Shown here piece after piece: positions 12,253 through 23,492 of a stretch of 64,000 nt of DNA. The first letter of the stretch is position 1, and each line of letters opens with the position of its first letter. The translations under genes were made by a program, and so were the position numbers. The notes beneath the pieces were generated by a model. That model searched no databases, was not told the DNA's origin, and saw only the letters and a list, made by a program, of their open reading frames with translations. This stretch comes from Prostheceraeus crozeri. Lineage: Eukaryota > Platyhelminthes > Polycladida > Euryleptidae. The stretch is taken from positions 124,001 to 188,000 of the forward strand of contig CAJQUW010003455.1 in the NCBI GenBank assembly GCA_907163375.1. Direction: 5' to 3'.

Positions 12253-13890
12253 ATGTGTTATTTGGTTATCACGATTTGATGGGAGATTCTGGTGTCATAA
12301 ATATCCATCTCTTAGTTAGTTCTGATGGTGGAAGCATTTACAACACTATTCAATTATCATATTGGCCATTATTAGCGGTTATTCTGGACCTTCCCCCAAA
12401 ATTGCGTTATAGGAATGAAAACATTGTGTTCTTGTCATTGTGGCAAAGTCGGTCAAAGCCAGTTTGGGATATTTTTCTGAAGTATCTTATTGATGCTATT
12501 CCTGTGAATGAAGTGATCGAGCTCTGTGTCGGAGACATAATAGTTAAATGTCGTGTTTTGCTGTATTGTGCTGTGTTCGATCTTCCTGCTATGGCTAGTA
12601 TATTGAAAATCAAGCAGTTTAATGGTGAGTTTGGCTGCTTATTTTGCACGCACCCAGGAAAATCATTTAACAGGACATGGATATATCCTTATATGAATGA
12701 CAATGAATGTTTAACTGACGATCAATTCAGATTATACACGGAATATGCCGAAGAAACCAAAGAAATTGTCTTTGGCATAAAAGGGAAGTCATTTCTCAAC
12801 GAGGTCATGAAGATTCCATCAGGTGTTACACTGGATCCTCTGCACTTGTTCTACGAAAATGTAACGAAAATGCTTTTATGCTCCATAAGAAGCTTTGATA
12901 ATCGTCAAAGAGTGTACTACATTGGCCGTCGATTAAGCGCGATTGAAAGCCAAATGATTTCGATGACTCCACCTTTGGGAATTGATAAATTAAGAGCATT
13001 CTCCGATATCAAATTTTGGACAGGGAGAGAGTTCCAAAATTTCCTGTTTTATGTCTTTTTGCCTATCATTGCTTTCGGATTTCCTTGTGAGTACTTAAGA
13101 CATGTATCGTGTTTCGTGCGAGGCGTTCGTCTATCACTATCTAGAGATGCACGACTGAATTCTGAAAATGCGAAAAGTTTATTTCGGTATTTTGTGCGTA
13201 ATCTTGAACATTTGTATTCAAAAAGTGAGATGACGATAAATGTACATTTACTATTGCATGTTCATGACAGGATTTCAAAGTTTGGATCGTTAGCTTTTTC
13301 TTCTAAAGCCATAGATGGCTCCGTTTGAAGCACAGTTTAAATTCATGAAAAGACTAACGAAGGGAACCTCCTCTCATTTCTCTCAGATAATGGACAAAGT
13401 TATTTTGTGCAAGAGTTGTTCTTTTTTCCTTCTGTCAAATAGGAGCTCACAAATTTGTAAGAAAATGTGCTCAACATTGAATATTCATGAATTAGATGAC
13501 AGAAAAGTAGAACTTATGAGCTTAAATAAGGTACGAATAAACCATAATATTTTTTACACAGCAGGTGTTAGAAAACAAGATTCCTTCTGTAAAGTGAAGG
13601 ATTTCTATGGTTCAATCAGTTGTATTTCTAATGATGAAGATGGAGTGCGACTTCTTATTCACAAACTGACTTCTATAAATGTGAATATCTATGGAGATGA
13701 TCCTGTTGGCATGTTGTTAAACAAAACATTTTCGAAATTTTGCTCTTTTGTTCAATTCTGTAATGATGATATGGTAGAGATCAAGGCGTCAGACATAGCC
13801 TGTAAATGTTTTTTTATAGAGCAAGCTTATTTTGATGGTCAATGGATATCATTTTTATGTACAATGCCCGAAACGTATGTTTACACATGA
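12253..13890 (+). pseudogene. CACTA (tnp2-type) transposase core, frameshifted
   Basis: A TATCCTTAG acceptor precedes 12253. The frame to 13328 has the tnp2/Transposase_21 signature in order: SSDGGSIYNT, LSYWPLL, LPPKLRYR, SLWQSRSKPVW, a DLPAMA segment, then KIKQFNGEFGCLFC. The last is the zinc-binding block following the DAPA-like motif. Near the end, INVHLLLHVHD is the typical HxLxH region. A one-base shift around 13310 moves the product into the frame 13315-13890, which continues with PFEAQFKFMKRLTKGT, as expected after that block. The enzyme excises and inserts the element through its CACTA termini. This copy is inactivated by the frameshift. It lies in the same element as the BEN gene downstream. 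Confidence 0.85.
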
Positions 13891-14069
13891 CTATTAGAGC
13901 ATTATTGGAAAAGCATTTTGCCCGTAACAAACTTCTTCTCTTTTATGACATCATGTACATATCCAGACAGATGGAACTTTCGAACAATATATTGAAATTG
14001 AATCAACTGAATAAACATATTGTAGTATATACATAAATCCACATTAATCTTGCAATTATTATTTTACAG

Positions 14070-14243
14070 ATGGATAAGAAACGATTAAAGAAACTTGTTG
14101 ATCGGTTTGAGGAAGAATGCGAGAGGACCTACGATCATTTCTTATTATGGTTTAGCAACACAAATACCTACGGAGGAAGCAGTTGTGAAAACCATTCAAT
14201 GTTCTCATGTTTATCGAAAGAGGAGATGAAGAAATTACGGAAG
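14070..14243 (+). CDS. internal or first coding exon of CACTA-borne BEN gene
   Basis: This 174-bp exon is bounded by ATTTTACAG before 14070 and AAG|GTAAGC after 14243. It begins with ATG and stays open for 58 codons, ending KEEMKKLRK. It is rich in charged residues and has no recognised domain. It is phase 0 at both ends, matching the phase 0 start of the exon at 20699, so the two can be spliced in frame across the intron that now holds the Penelope-like pair. Whether other exons lie between them is unknown. Confidence 0.45.
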
Positions 14244-15903
14244 GTAAGCTATGTCGTGATACTGAAGCTAATGTATACCTATGTCTTCGCACGCTCATCA
14301 CATAAATTCGTCGGTAGGATAACATACTGACGTAAGTCAAAATTATCGTTATTTTGCATCAAAGGCATGTTAATACCATCCTCTTTCACGTGTTGAAATA
14401 TTTTGTCCCAAAACCAAATATTAGTGGAGATATCGACCATGCGTCTCTATGTTTTTTCGCAATTTGGAAGAACTTTAATTTAGCATACTGACGTAAGTTG
14501 ACTTTCACCTGTATGCTCGCAGCAAATCCTAGACTTTTGGTTTAGCAAAGTGTTGCATCTCAATCTAGCATAACTTTTGAATATCCAAACTGCATCGTGA
14601 AAAGACTTTGAATTTTCTATGCTATACGCGTATGCTATATAAGTATCTAGCGAAGTATGAAAGCTACATGTCATGAGAATACAATATGGTTTTACGTGGA
14701 ATTCCTTCATTCTCGATATTACTTTTGTTGAAGACCTCTCTATAGACGCCAAGGAGATATTCATCTATTCGAGTTCAGGGTTCAATCGACCAAAAATAAG
14801 CTTGGAGAAATACAAGGATCCCTACGTCAGAGAGCAGATCGCAGTAGAAAATTCATCAGGAAAACAAAGATCCACAGTCTGAACTTTTATCCAGTTGAAG
14901 ATAATCGTGAAGCGTCGATATAATAAACTTGGTTTTTCAGTCGAAGAATTATTCCTCCGATCAAAATTAACGGATATCTGACTGATGATGAAACCCGTTG
15001 AGTAACACAAAGCAAATAAAAACCACTGAACAGAACTTCAGATTTATTATATGGTCAATAATCGTAACAAAACAAAACTTGCTCTTTACACAACGCAGCC
15101 CTTGATATATAAAAATTGATCATGACATTTCACCTGAGATATGTTATAGAAAAAATGAAAATTTGTAGTGGCATGTATTTCTGATGGTTGGGCTCATTAT
15201 AAAGCAGGATATCCAAATACAAGTTGTAGCATTAATTTCGTTGAATGCTACATAAAGCTCTTTGGACTACTTTTGCACATAAAGTTCATTAAGTAGTGTC
15301 TGTGGCGACGGATTTTTTGAAATCCATCTCAGTCGGCAGAGAATCGTAAAATAATTTTCGTGCACCTTGTAAAATATTTGGTAAAATATCTCTATTTCTA
15401 TAGGGTGTTAAATGTAAAACAAATGGTAAAATTCGATTTTGTTCTCCCTGGTTTTCAAGAAATCAAGATAGTTGTAGTAAGCTGTAACAGTCAAAGTCGA
15501 TGTCGGTTCCTTGATTCTTGACCCTCATCCCTCTAATCGTCTTAATGGAGCAAACTTCACCACTTCTGTTTTCGAAACATAACCGTCCGGTATTTGTTTA
15601 CCTATCAATCGACATCTGAAAATTTTTATTTCGATTTTTACTGCAAATATGACAGATTCAAGAAAAATTGCGAATTAATCTACAGAAACCATGAATCAAT
15701 GTTAATCTGTTTCAGAATTCATTTAGATAGACTGTTGGCCATCTGAGATGAGAGGTGTGGATTTAAAGTAAATTAATCAAGTTACAGTTTGTCATTTAAA
15801 AATGGTAAATGGAAAGAACTCGTGTGTCATCTGGGAATTGATGCCTGTCACCATCTTTCACCTTAATCAGACCAGTGTTTTAATTGGTACTTAGGAAATA
15901 ATA
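14244..15903. other. intron-like noncoding region
   Basis: No supported gene. Short open frames at 14480-14764 (minus) and 14673-14882 (plus) lack domains and splice support. It ends at the (TA)n microsatellite. Confidence 0.4.

Positions 15904-15955
<52 letters not shown>
15904..15955. repeat. (TA)n microsatellite at Penelope insertion edge
   Basis: About 50 bp of uninterrupted TA dinucleotides abut the end of the mirrored Penelope-like insertion. A shorter TA run occurs beyond the other edge at 20107-20120, which suggests insertion into a TA repeat. Confidence 0.9.
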
Positions 15956-15958
<3 letters not shown>

Positions 15959-15977
15959 GAAAATCAAAAAATCTGAG

Positions 15978-16023
15978 TTCCGTACGCGTTTCAGAGCAAG
16001 TTTATTCTCCTTCGTCAGCGGAA
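15978..16023 (-). ncRNA. hammerhead ribozyme of the minus-strand Penelope copy
   Basis: Reading the minus strand: stem I TTCCG pairs with CGGAA, flanking the core CTGACGA, a short stem II (GGAG with CTCT) and GAAA. These are followed by a minimal stem III and a GTA cleavage triplet. Type I hammerheads with a very short stem III are known in Penelope-like elements. It is the exact mirror of the motif at 20011-20056. Confidence 0.7.
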
Positions 16024-16254
16024 AGCTAAAAGAACACTGTTACAAGCCTTATATACAAAATCATTAAAATTCACAAAATTGACGGTTTTAACACAAATCA
16101 CTATTTGACTGCTGGAAACTCGAGTGTGAAGGCAAAGTTCAGACATGAAGCTCGCGAAAGGTCATGGCATAGAGATTTCTGCAATGTCACCATAAAAGCA
16201 CAATAATACACTCTGTAAATAGAATAAAGAAATTAGATAAAATCAAATTAAAGT

Positions 16255-18474
16255 TCACAAATCTAACAATAATGGAAATGAACTATCTCTTTCATTCATG
16301 CAATTCTGAGCATCTTTCAGACAAATGGTTTCTAAAATTTTATGCCATTGTGACACAGCGATAACAGAAAAATTGTTTTCATCGATTTCATGTGAATGCA
16401 TCGTGATTTCGGTTGGTACAGGATAGCCCTTTATGTGTTCATTCATTCTAGTAGCCAGATGCCGTGACGTCTCCCCGATATAGACCTGCTTGCAGTCTTT
16501 GCATTCGTATTTATATACACATTGTGATTTCAATGTCAGGGGGATTCTGTCCTTGTTGTGGAAAAACATACTGGTTTTATTCACTCGGAAAGCCGTTCGT
16601 ATAACAACATTTTCCGGTAGATTTCTGTTAATTTGATGAATTTTATCTTTGATTAGCTTTTCTTTACCTTGAATGTAAGGAGCCAATAGATAGCTTTTTT
16701 ACTTTGTTCGTTGTTATCTCCGTCTTTATTTTTCTCAACTTGAGTTTCCACTCTCTTCTTTACTTGTAAGATAACATTTTTACTGTAGCCATTATCAAGG
16801 AAAATGTCTATAATTTTTTGACATGATTTCTCGTATAATTCACTATTAGTTGAAATGCGTTTGGCCCTGTAAAATAAAGAACGAATGGCGGCCATCTTAT
16901 AGTTCCATGGAGCATAAGCCTCATTGGGCATGTAGGTGCCTGTGTTGGTATCTTGTATTCTCCAAGACACTGAAATTTTATTGCGATCATCTCTAATAAT
17001 ATTACAATCAAGAAATGATAGTTTACAATCTCTCTCTCTACCTCCAGAGTGAACTTGATGTCACTATCAATAAGGTTTACAAATTTGAAAAAAGAGTTCA
17101 TATCAGACATGTCTTTGAATATCAGGAAACAATCGTCAACATATCTTTTATAAAACATTGGTAGTTGACCACTATAGTTTTTGAAGTTCGTCTCAATCAT
17201 TAGCATGGCAAAGGCGGCCATTGTTGGTCCTATATTGGAACCCATAGACATACCATCAACTTGTCGGTACAATACATCATTAAAAGAAAATACAATATCC
17301 GTACAAGCTAACAATAATAGTTCTTTCAAGCATGGCTTAGTTAATTGTCCGCTCGACAGGTATGCTCGTAAACAAATTTCGAACGTCGAAACTACACATG
17401 ACGAAATCCTTAGTGTTCATTTCTTGAAACTGCATTAGTGAGTCAACAAATGCAAATGTATCTTTTATATTATAGTTCTTTGGCAAATACAGTTTTAATA
17501 GATTGTCCAACCATTTTGATAAATTTGACACGTATGAATTTCTCATGTTCAAAATTGGTCGATATGGTGGGTCGGAACTGTTTTTATGGACTTTAGGCAA
17601 ACCGTATAATCGTGATGGCTGGGAGCCACTTGCCTTGATAGCTTTAAATACCGTATCGGATATCAATTTCTTTTTCTTTAATTCAGTGAGTTTTCGGTTG
17701 AATCTCTCTTCTTCTAGTATTTGTGGGTGCTTTACAGAGCGCTTGCAGGCTTTGTACTTTGTAAACTTTTTGTCATTTTCAAGAATTTCTGTCATTTTCT
17801 TGATGTATGTCTTTCTGTCTTCTATAACGATCCCATTTCCTTTATCAAATTTTGATATATACAGATCTTGATTTTTGCTTAAATCTTTTAGAATTTTCAT
17901 CTGCTTAGACCATAGTTTTGGAGTGCGATTTTTCGTGAAGTAAGACTTGAAAATCACTCTTAATCTATGAATCATGTCGTCAGTCAAGATATCTTGATGA
18001 TCACTTTTGACTTTATGAGCAACTGCTTCAACCTCCGCCTTTTCTTTTTGCATCAACAATTTATCAAACGGCCAGCACATTGAGAAGCCGAGACTTAGAA
18101 TATCTTCTTGCAATTTAGATAATTTATAAGAGGACAGATTGATCACTGTGGCATTACGCTTGCTTTTAGTTCGATTAAGATAAGCCTCTTGAGTTCTTTT
18201 CAAATTTTGCAGTTTTTTCTCATGAACTAAAGAGATAGCATTTTTTACTTTACTCATTTGGAAGTTTACAATATCTCTCACAATGTGACGGTAATTCAAA
18301 TTCAAGGAATTAATCTGAGTCTCTAATTCAATTTGTTTCTGACTGTGAATAGCATCGACCTCACCTTTCACTTTGAAAAGCTCTTTCCTTTGAATTTTCC
18401 GCAAACTCTGCTTTTGATTTGTCAAATGCTTCGGAGCTTTGAATTGCAAAAATCTTGGAATGAGATCATCATCC
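16255..18474 (-). pseudogene. Penelope-like RT/GIY-YIG protein, minus copy
   Basis: Starting from the 5' side (18474), a basic N-terminal region leads to ISKFDKGNGIVIED and RLYGLPKVHK, conserved in Penelope-like N-termini. It is followed by SFDVRNLFTSIP (catalytic Asp), then in another frame GMSMGSNIGPTMA and YKRYVDDCFLIF (the YVDD catalytic pair). In a further frame come FLDCNII-type and MAAIRSL residues, and finally the GIY-YIG domain KQVYIGETSRHLATRMNEH after a C-x2-C pair. Frameshifts lie near 17335, 17025 and 16675. The protein would reverse-transcribe and integrate the element. This copy cannot make it intact. Confidence 0.85.
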
Positions 18475-19779
18475 ACCAATTTTGAACATGAGAAATTCAT
18501 ACGTGTCAAATTTATCAAAATGGTTGGACAATCTATTAAAACTGTATTTGCCAAAGAACTATAATATAAAAGATACATTTGCATTTGTTGACTCACTAAT
18601 GCAGTTTCAAGAAATGAACACTAAGGATTTCGTCATGTGTAGTTTCGACGTTCGAAATTTGTTTACGAGCATACCTGTCGAGCGGACAATTAACTAAGCC
18701 ATGCTTGAAAGAACTATTATTGTTAGCTTGTACGGATATTGTATTTTCTTTTAATGATGTATTGTACCGACAAGTTGATGGTATGTCTATGGGTTCCAAT
18801 ATAGGACCAACAATGGCCACCTTTGCCATGCTAATGATTGAGACGAACTTCAAAAACTATAGTGGTCAACTACCAATGTTTTATAAAAGATATGTTGACG
18901 ATTGTTTCCTGATATTCAAAGACATGTCTGATATGAACTCTTTTTTCAAATTTGTAAACCTTATTGATAGTGACATCAAGTTCACTCTGGAGGTAGAGAG
19001 AGAGATTGTAAACTATCATTTCTTGATTGTAATATTATTAGAGATGATCGCAATAAAATTTCAGTGTCTTGGAGAATACAAGATACCAACACAGGCACCT
19101 ACATGCCCAATGAGGCTTATGCTCCATGGAACTATAAGATGGCCGCCATTCGTTCTTTTTTTTACAGGGCCAAACGCATTTCAACTAATAGTGAATTATA
19201 CGAGAAATCATGTCAAAAAATTATAGACATTTTCCTTGATAATGGCTACAGTAAAAATGTTATCTTACAAGTAAAGAAGAGAGTGGAAACTCAAGTTGAG
19301 AAAAATAAAGACGGAGATAACAACGAACAAAGTAAAAAAGCTATCTATTGGCTCCTTACATTCAAGGTAAAGAAAAGCTAATCAAAGATAAAATTCATCA
19401 AATTAACAGAAATCTACCGGAAAATGTTGTTATACGAACGGCTTTCCGAGTGAATAAAACCAGTATGTTTTTCCACAACAAGGACAGAATCCCCCTGACA
19501 TTGAAATCACAATGTGTATATAAATACGAATGCAAAGACTGCAAACAGGTCTATATCGGGGAGACGTCACGGCATCTGGCTACTAGAATGAATGAACACA
19601 TAAAGGGCTATCCTGTACCAACCGAAATCACGATGCATTCACATGAAATCGATGAAAACAATTTTTCTGTTATCGCTGTATCACAATGGCATAAAATTTT
19701 AGAAACCATTTGTCTGAAAGATGCTCAGAATTGCATGAATGAAAGAGATAGTTCATTTCCATTATTGTTAGATTTGTGA
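18475..19779 (+). pseudogene. Penelope-like RT/GIY-YIG protein, 5'-truncated plus copy
   Basis: It begins at NMRNSYVSNLSKWLD and lacks the N-terminal third. The RT motifs (SFDVRNLFTSIP, GMSMGSNIGPTMA, YKRYVDDCFLIF) and the GIY-YIG tail (QVYIGETSRH) follow in the same three frames as in the minus copy. The frameshifts fall at equivalent places (near 18698, 19010 and 19355). Only about three residues differ between the copies in the frames I compared. The truncated copy alone is non-functional. Confidence 0.85.
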
Positions 19780-20010
19780 ACTTTAATTTGATTTTGTCTA
19801 ATTTCTTTATTCTATTTACAGAGTGTATTATTGTGCTTTTATGGTGACATTGCAGAAATCTCTATGCCATGACCTTTCGCGAGCTTCATGTCTGAACTTT
19901 GCCTTCACACTCGAGTTTCCAGCAGTCAAATAGTGATTTGTGTTAAAACCGTCAATTTTGTGAATTTTAATGATTTTGTATATAAGGCTTGTAACAGTGT
20001 TCTTTTAGCT

Positions 20011-20056
20011 TTCCGCTGACGAAGGAGAATAAACTTGCTCTGAAACGCGTACGGAA
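20011..20056 (+). ncRNA. hammerhead ribozyme of the plus-strand Penelope copy
   Basis: TTCCG - CTGACGA - stem II - GAAA - short stem III - GTA - CGGAA. Stem I has five perfect pairs directly against the core, as a hammerhead requires. It lies about 230 bp downstream of the GIY-YIG stop and close to the 3' end of the element. Confidence 0.7.
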
Positions 20057-20078
20057 CTCAGATTTTTTGATTTTCACA

Positions 20079-20698
20079 AAATATTATGTGGGCATATATT
20101 TCTTAAATATATATATATATTATATTTTTTCCGGATAGAACATTTTTCCGTCGGGTAATTTTGGCATTACTTGATTCTATTCTGATTTTCTTTATCTTTC
20201 TTTTATATTTCTTTATTAAACTCCAGTAAGCAGAACTTAAACTTGTTTTTACAATTCAATGTAATGAACTACCTCCCGTCAACAGCAGTTTGCACTATTG
20301 ATTACATTTGGAGATATCTGGAGGGATTGTGATGAAGTAAACATCAACCAACAATTATTTCTGACATGAAGTTCACCTCAGACACATAGCCAAAACTGTG
20401 ACTGAGTTCCCTCAGTTAATTTATTGCGATTTTGATTATTTCAATATCAAAAATTATTACTTTTCCTGGCGACTATCAATTCAGTTTCCAGTTGGACTCG
20501 AACTTGCAATCGCTAAGCCGATGCACTAGCCATTTTGCCACGGAGACCACAATTTATGATCTTTTTTCTTTTATAACCTCAGCAATCTCAAGGGCAAATT
20601 TCTTCTCTTCTATGGTAAATATTAGCGTCTTGCACACATGTATTTGCCGAAGTGCCTAATAATCTTATTTTGATGTTGTTTTCATTTCTTTTTTCCAG
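20079..20698. other. intron-like noncoding region
   Basis: A TA-rich edge of the Penelope insertion, then about 550 bp with no supported gene, up to a strong acceptor (TTTTTTCCAG) before 20699. Confidence 0.5.
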
Positions 20699-21593
20699 GG
20701 CGATCACGCAGTTCTGAATGGGAACAACCTCGTTCGCGTTCTCTATCGCGGTAAATTAAGTGACTGCTTGGAAAAGGAAAAATATGTCGAATTATATATG
20801 CAGGAACATGAGAAAGAAAATGTGGCCTCCGAAAACGTCATGGATCATCTCAATGATGAATCGGATGCTGATACCATAGGATTGGAGGAATCAGATGAAG
20901 ATCAAATTGAATTGATGGATAGAATCAGCAAAGAAAAGCGCAAAGTAAGTAGGCTTGCTTCAGCAGTAAGGAAACGGCGGTGCCCATCGCACAGCGAGAA
21001 GAAAAAGGTTCCTCGTCTTCATGCAAGGCAGCCTTCGGCACTTTATTCTACTCCAATAAAGTCTGTCAAGATAACTAATGATCAGCAGTCTTCCTTTACT
21101 TCTCCGCTGACACCGATGATGGACAAGATCTCAAGTGCTCAAGAAGAAAAAAGTGACAAGACCGATGAAACAAATAGGTACCTACATGTTATAATTGGAC
21201 AAAATAAACGCATGATCAATCTCTTGACATCACTAGTTGATCAACAGGGTTCTTCACCCTTAAGCGATGAAACTGTCTATATTGACTCTCAGGGGAAAGA
21301 ATTCTCTGCACAGGATCTTCCTCGCACGTCACCAAATGTTTTCGCAATACATTATCTAAAGCGAACATTAGGGAAAAAATTTGTTGAGGTGATCGTTGAT
21401 CCGAAAAGCCCTACAAACCAAACAAATCTTTCCCCTGGTGCAGTCGATAATCTAAAAGATGTATTGAACCGAAACTTCAGCTTTTACGTATTCAACAAAG
21501 TACGTCTCTCAGTGAACCAACCTATAGGGACGCCAGACGTGATCATAACGCTCTTGGCCCCGAAAATGTTCCTACTGTGACCGCAGATTAGGT
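20699..21593 (+). pseudogene. BEN-domain protein, last exon, one frameshift (CACTA-borne)
   Basis: After the acceptor the frame opens with GDHAVLNGNNLVRVLY. An acidic stretch (about 45-75), a basic nuclear-localisation-like stretch (KRKVSRL, RKRRCPSHSEKKK), a Ser/Thr-rich linker and a short helical segment (NKRMINLLTSLVD) follow. A BEN-like domain comes next: SQGKEFSAQDLPRTSPNVFA, then HYLKRTLG, then SPGAVDNLKDVLN. A one-base shift near 21490-21500 is needed to reach the usual BEN ending, TYRDARRDHN, and a stop at 21593. BEN domains bind DNA and act in chromatin. In this element the protein could bind the subterminal repeats, as TnpA does in plant En/Spm. That role is inference. Confidence 0.6.
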
Positions 21594-22962
21594 CATCAGA
21601 GCAGTTTCAAACAAAACATTGACCGATCCTGTTGGTTTACATCTTAAGTGCTTTTTGAATTGACATTTGATATGCATGTACCATGTCATCGAATTGTTAT
21701 GGGACAGTGCTGGTGGTGAACTGAATTCTCCTTCGCATACAGACAACCTAACGTTACAAATTTCGTACTAGTAATGCTGTACTTGTTAGTGTAATGAGAG
21801 TGCATGTACTTACTGTACTTAAACATCGATCAAAATAAGGTAAGATATATCATTTGGACATTTGTGACAATCTGTCAGTTTCGCTATCCATAATAATGAT
21901 AATGTATCATTAATTTGTAATGAAATATTCGAGATCCCAATAGACATGTTAGTGTTGTTAGAAATAAGGGACTGACTGGACACATTGTTAACCTAGACAA
22001 AAATCCTCAAAGCCGGATGTTGGCAAGAGAAATTTGTTTTGTTAAACAGCTCTGTCGGTGCTCTCTGCGCATCATCTTCAGAGTGACTGTCACTCAGAAG
22101 ATGATGCGCGGTGCCCACCGAAATTGCTCAGCTTACCAAAGCTTATTTTCTCTTGCCAGCATCCGGCCTTGAGATTTTTTTCTCTAACTAAACAACATGA
22201 CAGTACCGCATGATATTTGACAGATCGCCATAAGACCTAGACTCACGAAAGTTTGTTATCTGTGTATATATTCGGCGTTTCACAATATTCCAAAGAAACC
22301 TTATCGTGATAAAAAGCTTTCAAAGTGTTTCAGTCCCCGAACGTTTCCAGTTGCAATCTGTGAAATTTCTCATGATGTCTACCTGAACTAATCGAAATGT
22401 CAGTACAATGTAATATTTTGAAAGAAGAGAACTGTTAAGTATCATAACTTTAAGTCAAATAATTGAAGTTAAAAATCTGTCAGATGGAGTATAAGTTTCT
22501 TTGCCACCACTGTATCCATTTGTATGTAATTGGAAATTGCTCTGAAGTGTTGCAGTTTTTTAATTGTTTTGGTTTGTCTTCAAATGAGAGTTTTTGTGAA
22601 CTATTTACAATTGTTTGATCCTGATCTATGATATATTCATGTGATTTATGAAATAATGGTAATTACATTTCATGTGTCAACACTGTTGAAATTTTGATTA
22701 CAATGGTCAGTCTTAGATTAGCTAATAGGCGAGTTGATTCTGGGGATGAATTAATGCAATAAACGGATAAGCTAACCGCAAGATTTGAAGTGTAGATATT
22801 ACAAGTAAAACATTAGATGAGCATGGAATCTTTTTCAAGACAACTGCAAGACCAGGTTAAGATCTTGAGTTGTGACCATTCAAGCCTTGCAAGTTCTTGC
22901 GCAAGACCAGTGTGGCAGCCTTACAAGAAAAACACAAGATGGAAAAGATTTGTCGACTAGTG
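21594..22962. other. CACTA right subterminal region
   Basis: Noncoding. It holds a 183-bp inverted repeat (separate entry) and, in the last 120 bp, repeated TCTTG/CTTGC motifs (for example GTCTTGCGCAAGAACTTGC) ahead of the terminal GTCGACTAGTG. Confidence 0.6.
21999..22181. repeat. 183-bp inverted repeat with perfect inner hairpin
   Basis: The outer arms read AAATCCTCAAAGCCGGATGT and, inverted, CATCCGGCCTTGAGATTT. The inner block 22067-22109 is a near-perfect hairpin, GCGCATCATCTTC...GAAGATGATGCGC, around AGTGACTGTCACT. The right half also contains CTGAAGA-like and CCGAAA elements resembling a decayed hammerhead core. It may be a head-to-head remnant of retroelement 3' ends or a small hairpin element. 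Confidence 0.65.
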
Positions 22963-23270
22963 CGGTAAGCAAGTCATTGTCTCTTGTCAGAAATATACTG
23001 GGGTGTATTTTGTGTCTAAAAAATACTTCGGCAAGAAGTTGGCGGATACTATTAAAGTCGCAGCAATTATTCATTGATAAAAGCGATTAGGAGCTCATAT
23101 GATAATAAGTAGACATTTACACCATTTCCATTTATATCAGTAATCACGCAGTACGTACGGGTTCTGATTCATCTGCATATTCAGTCATCGTAATTGCAGC
23201 TTGATAAAATTGCAAGAACTTTCTGTGGAAGTTCATCAATTCAAATATCTGTGATTAATCGCTTTTGCAG

Positions 23271-23492
23271 TTATAGATCAACGTTCCTTCTATGAAAGAA
23301 CACCTTCATAAGTGCCCGTTTGTAATGAATATGTTTTACTCCCAACGTATTTGCGAGAATCAATGAATCACTTGTTTGCAATTCATGAAGATTTTCAATG
23401 TAAATCCATTCAATTTTATGAAATGCACCATCAGAATCTTTGTAAGTAAGAATTTGATAGTCATGCAATAGATTTCTCATTAACTTAAGCAA
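23271..23492 (-). pseudogene. P-element (THAP9-like) transposase fragment, right-arm copy
   Basis: A 73-residue open frame contains LMRNLLHDYQILTY, then DGAFHKIEW, YIENLHELQ, LILANTLGVKHIHYK and LMKVFF. The order R-N ... I-x-W ... L-x-x-L-Q ... L-A-N ... H-I ... K-V matches the central region of P-type transposases ahead of the catalytic core. Flanking sequence in all frames is decayed. It is the better preserved of the two mirrored copies, so the duplicated segment contained an old P-like element. Confidence 0.5.

Larger units (their letters stand above)
15956..20078. mobile_element. mirrored (head-to-head) Penelope-like element pair
   Basis: The arms 15956-17559 and 18475-20078 are almost identical reverse complements. 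The left copy reads on the minus strand and extends 915 bp further 5' (to 18474). The right copy reads on the plus strand and is 5'-truncated at 18475. Both contain the RT palm, a GIY-YIG endonuclease and a 3' hammerhead ribozyme. Penelope-like elements are known for terminal copies in direct or inverted orientation. Both copies share the same three frameshifts, so the duplication followed decay of the coding sequence. Confidence 0.9.
6853..22962 (+). mobile_element. EnSpm/CACTA DNA transposon, 16.1 kb, with internal insertions
   Basis: The left end reads CACTAGTCAACATGTC and the right end is its inverted counterpart ending GTCGACTAGTG. Both are followed inward by repeated TCTTG/CTTGC motifs typical of CACTA subterminal regions. 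CG flanks both ends (6851-6852, 22963-22964), compatible with the 2-3 bp target duplication of this superfamily. Inside are a tnp2-type transposase (9167-13890), a spliced BEN-domain gene (14070-21593), a hAT gene on the other strand and a mirrored Penelope-like insertion. Without the insertions the element would be about 10-12 kb. Frameshifts in both genes make this copy defective. Confidence 0.8.

Noticed and set aside
17337..18596. Continuous 419-residue minus-strand frame taken as one protein start
   Set aside because: Its first 40 residues lie in the mirrored arm and are antisense to the other Penelope copy. The real copy begins at about 18474.
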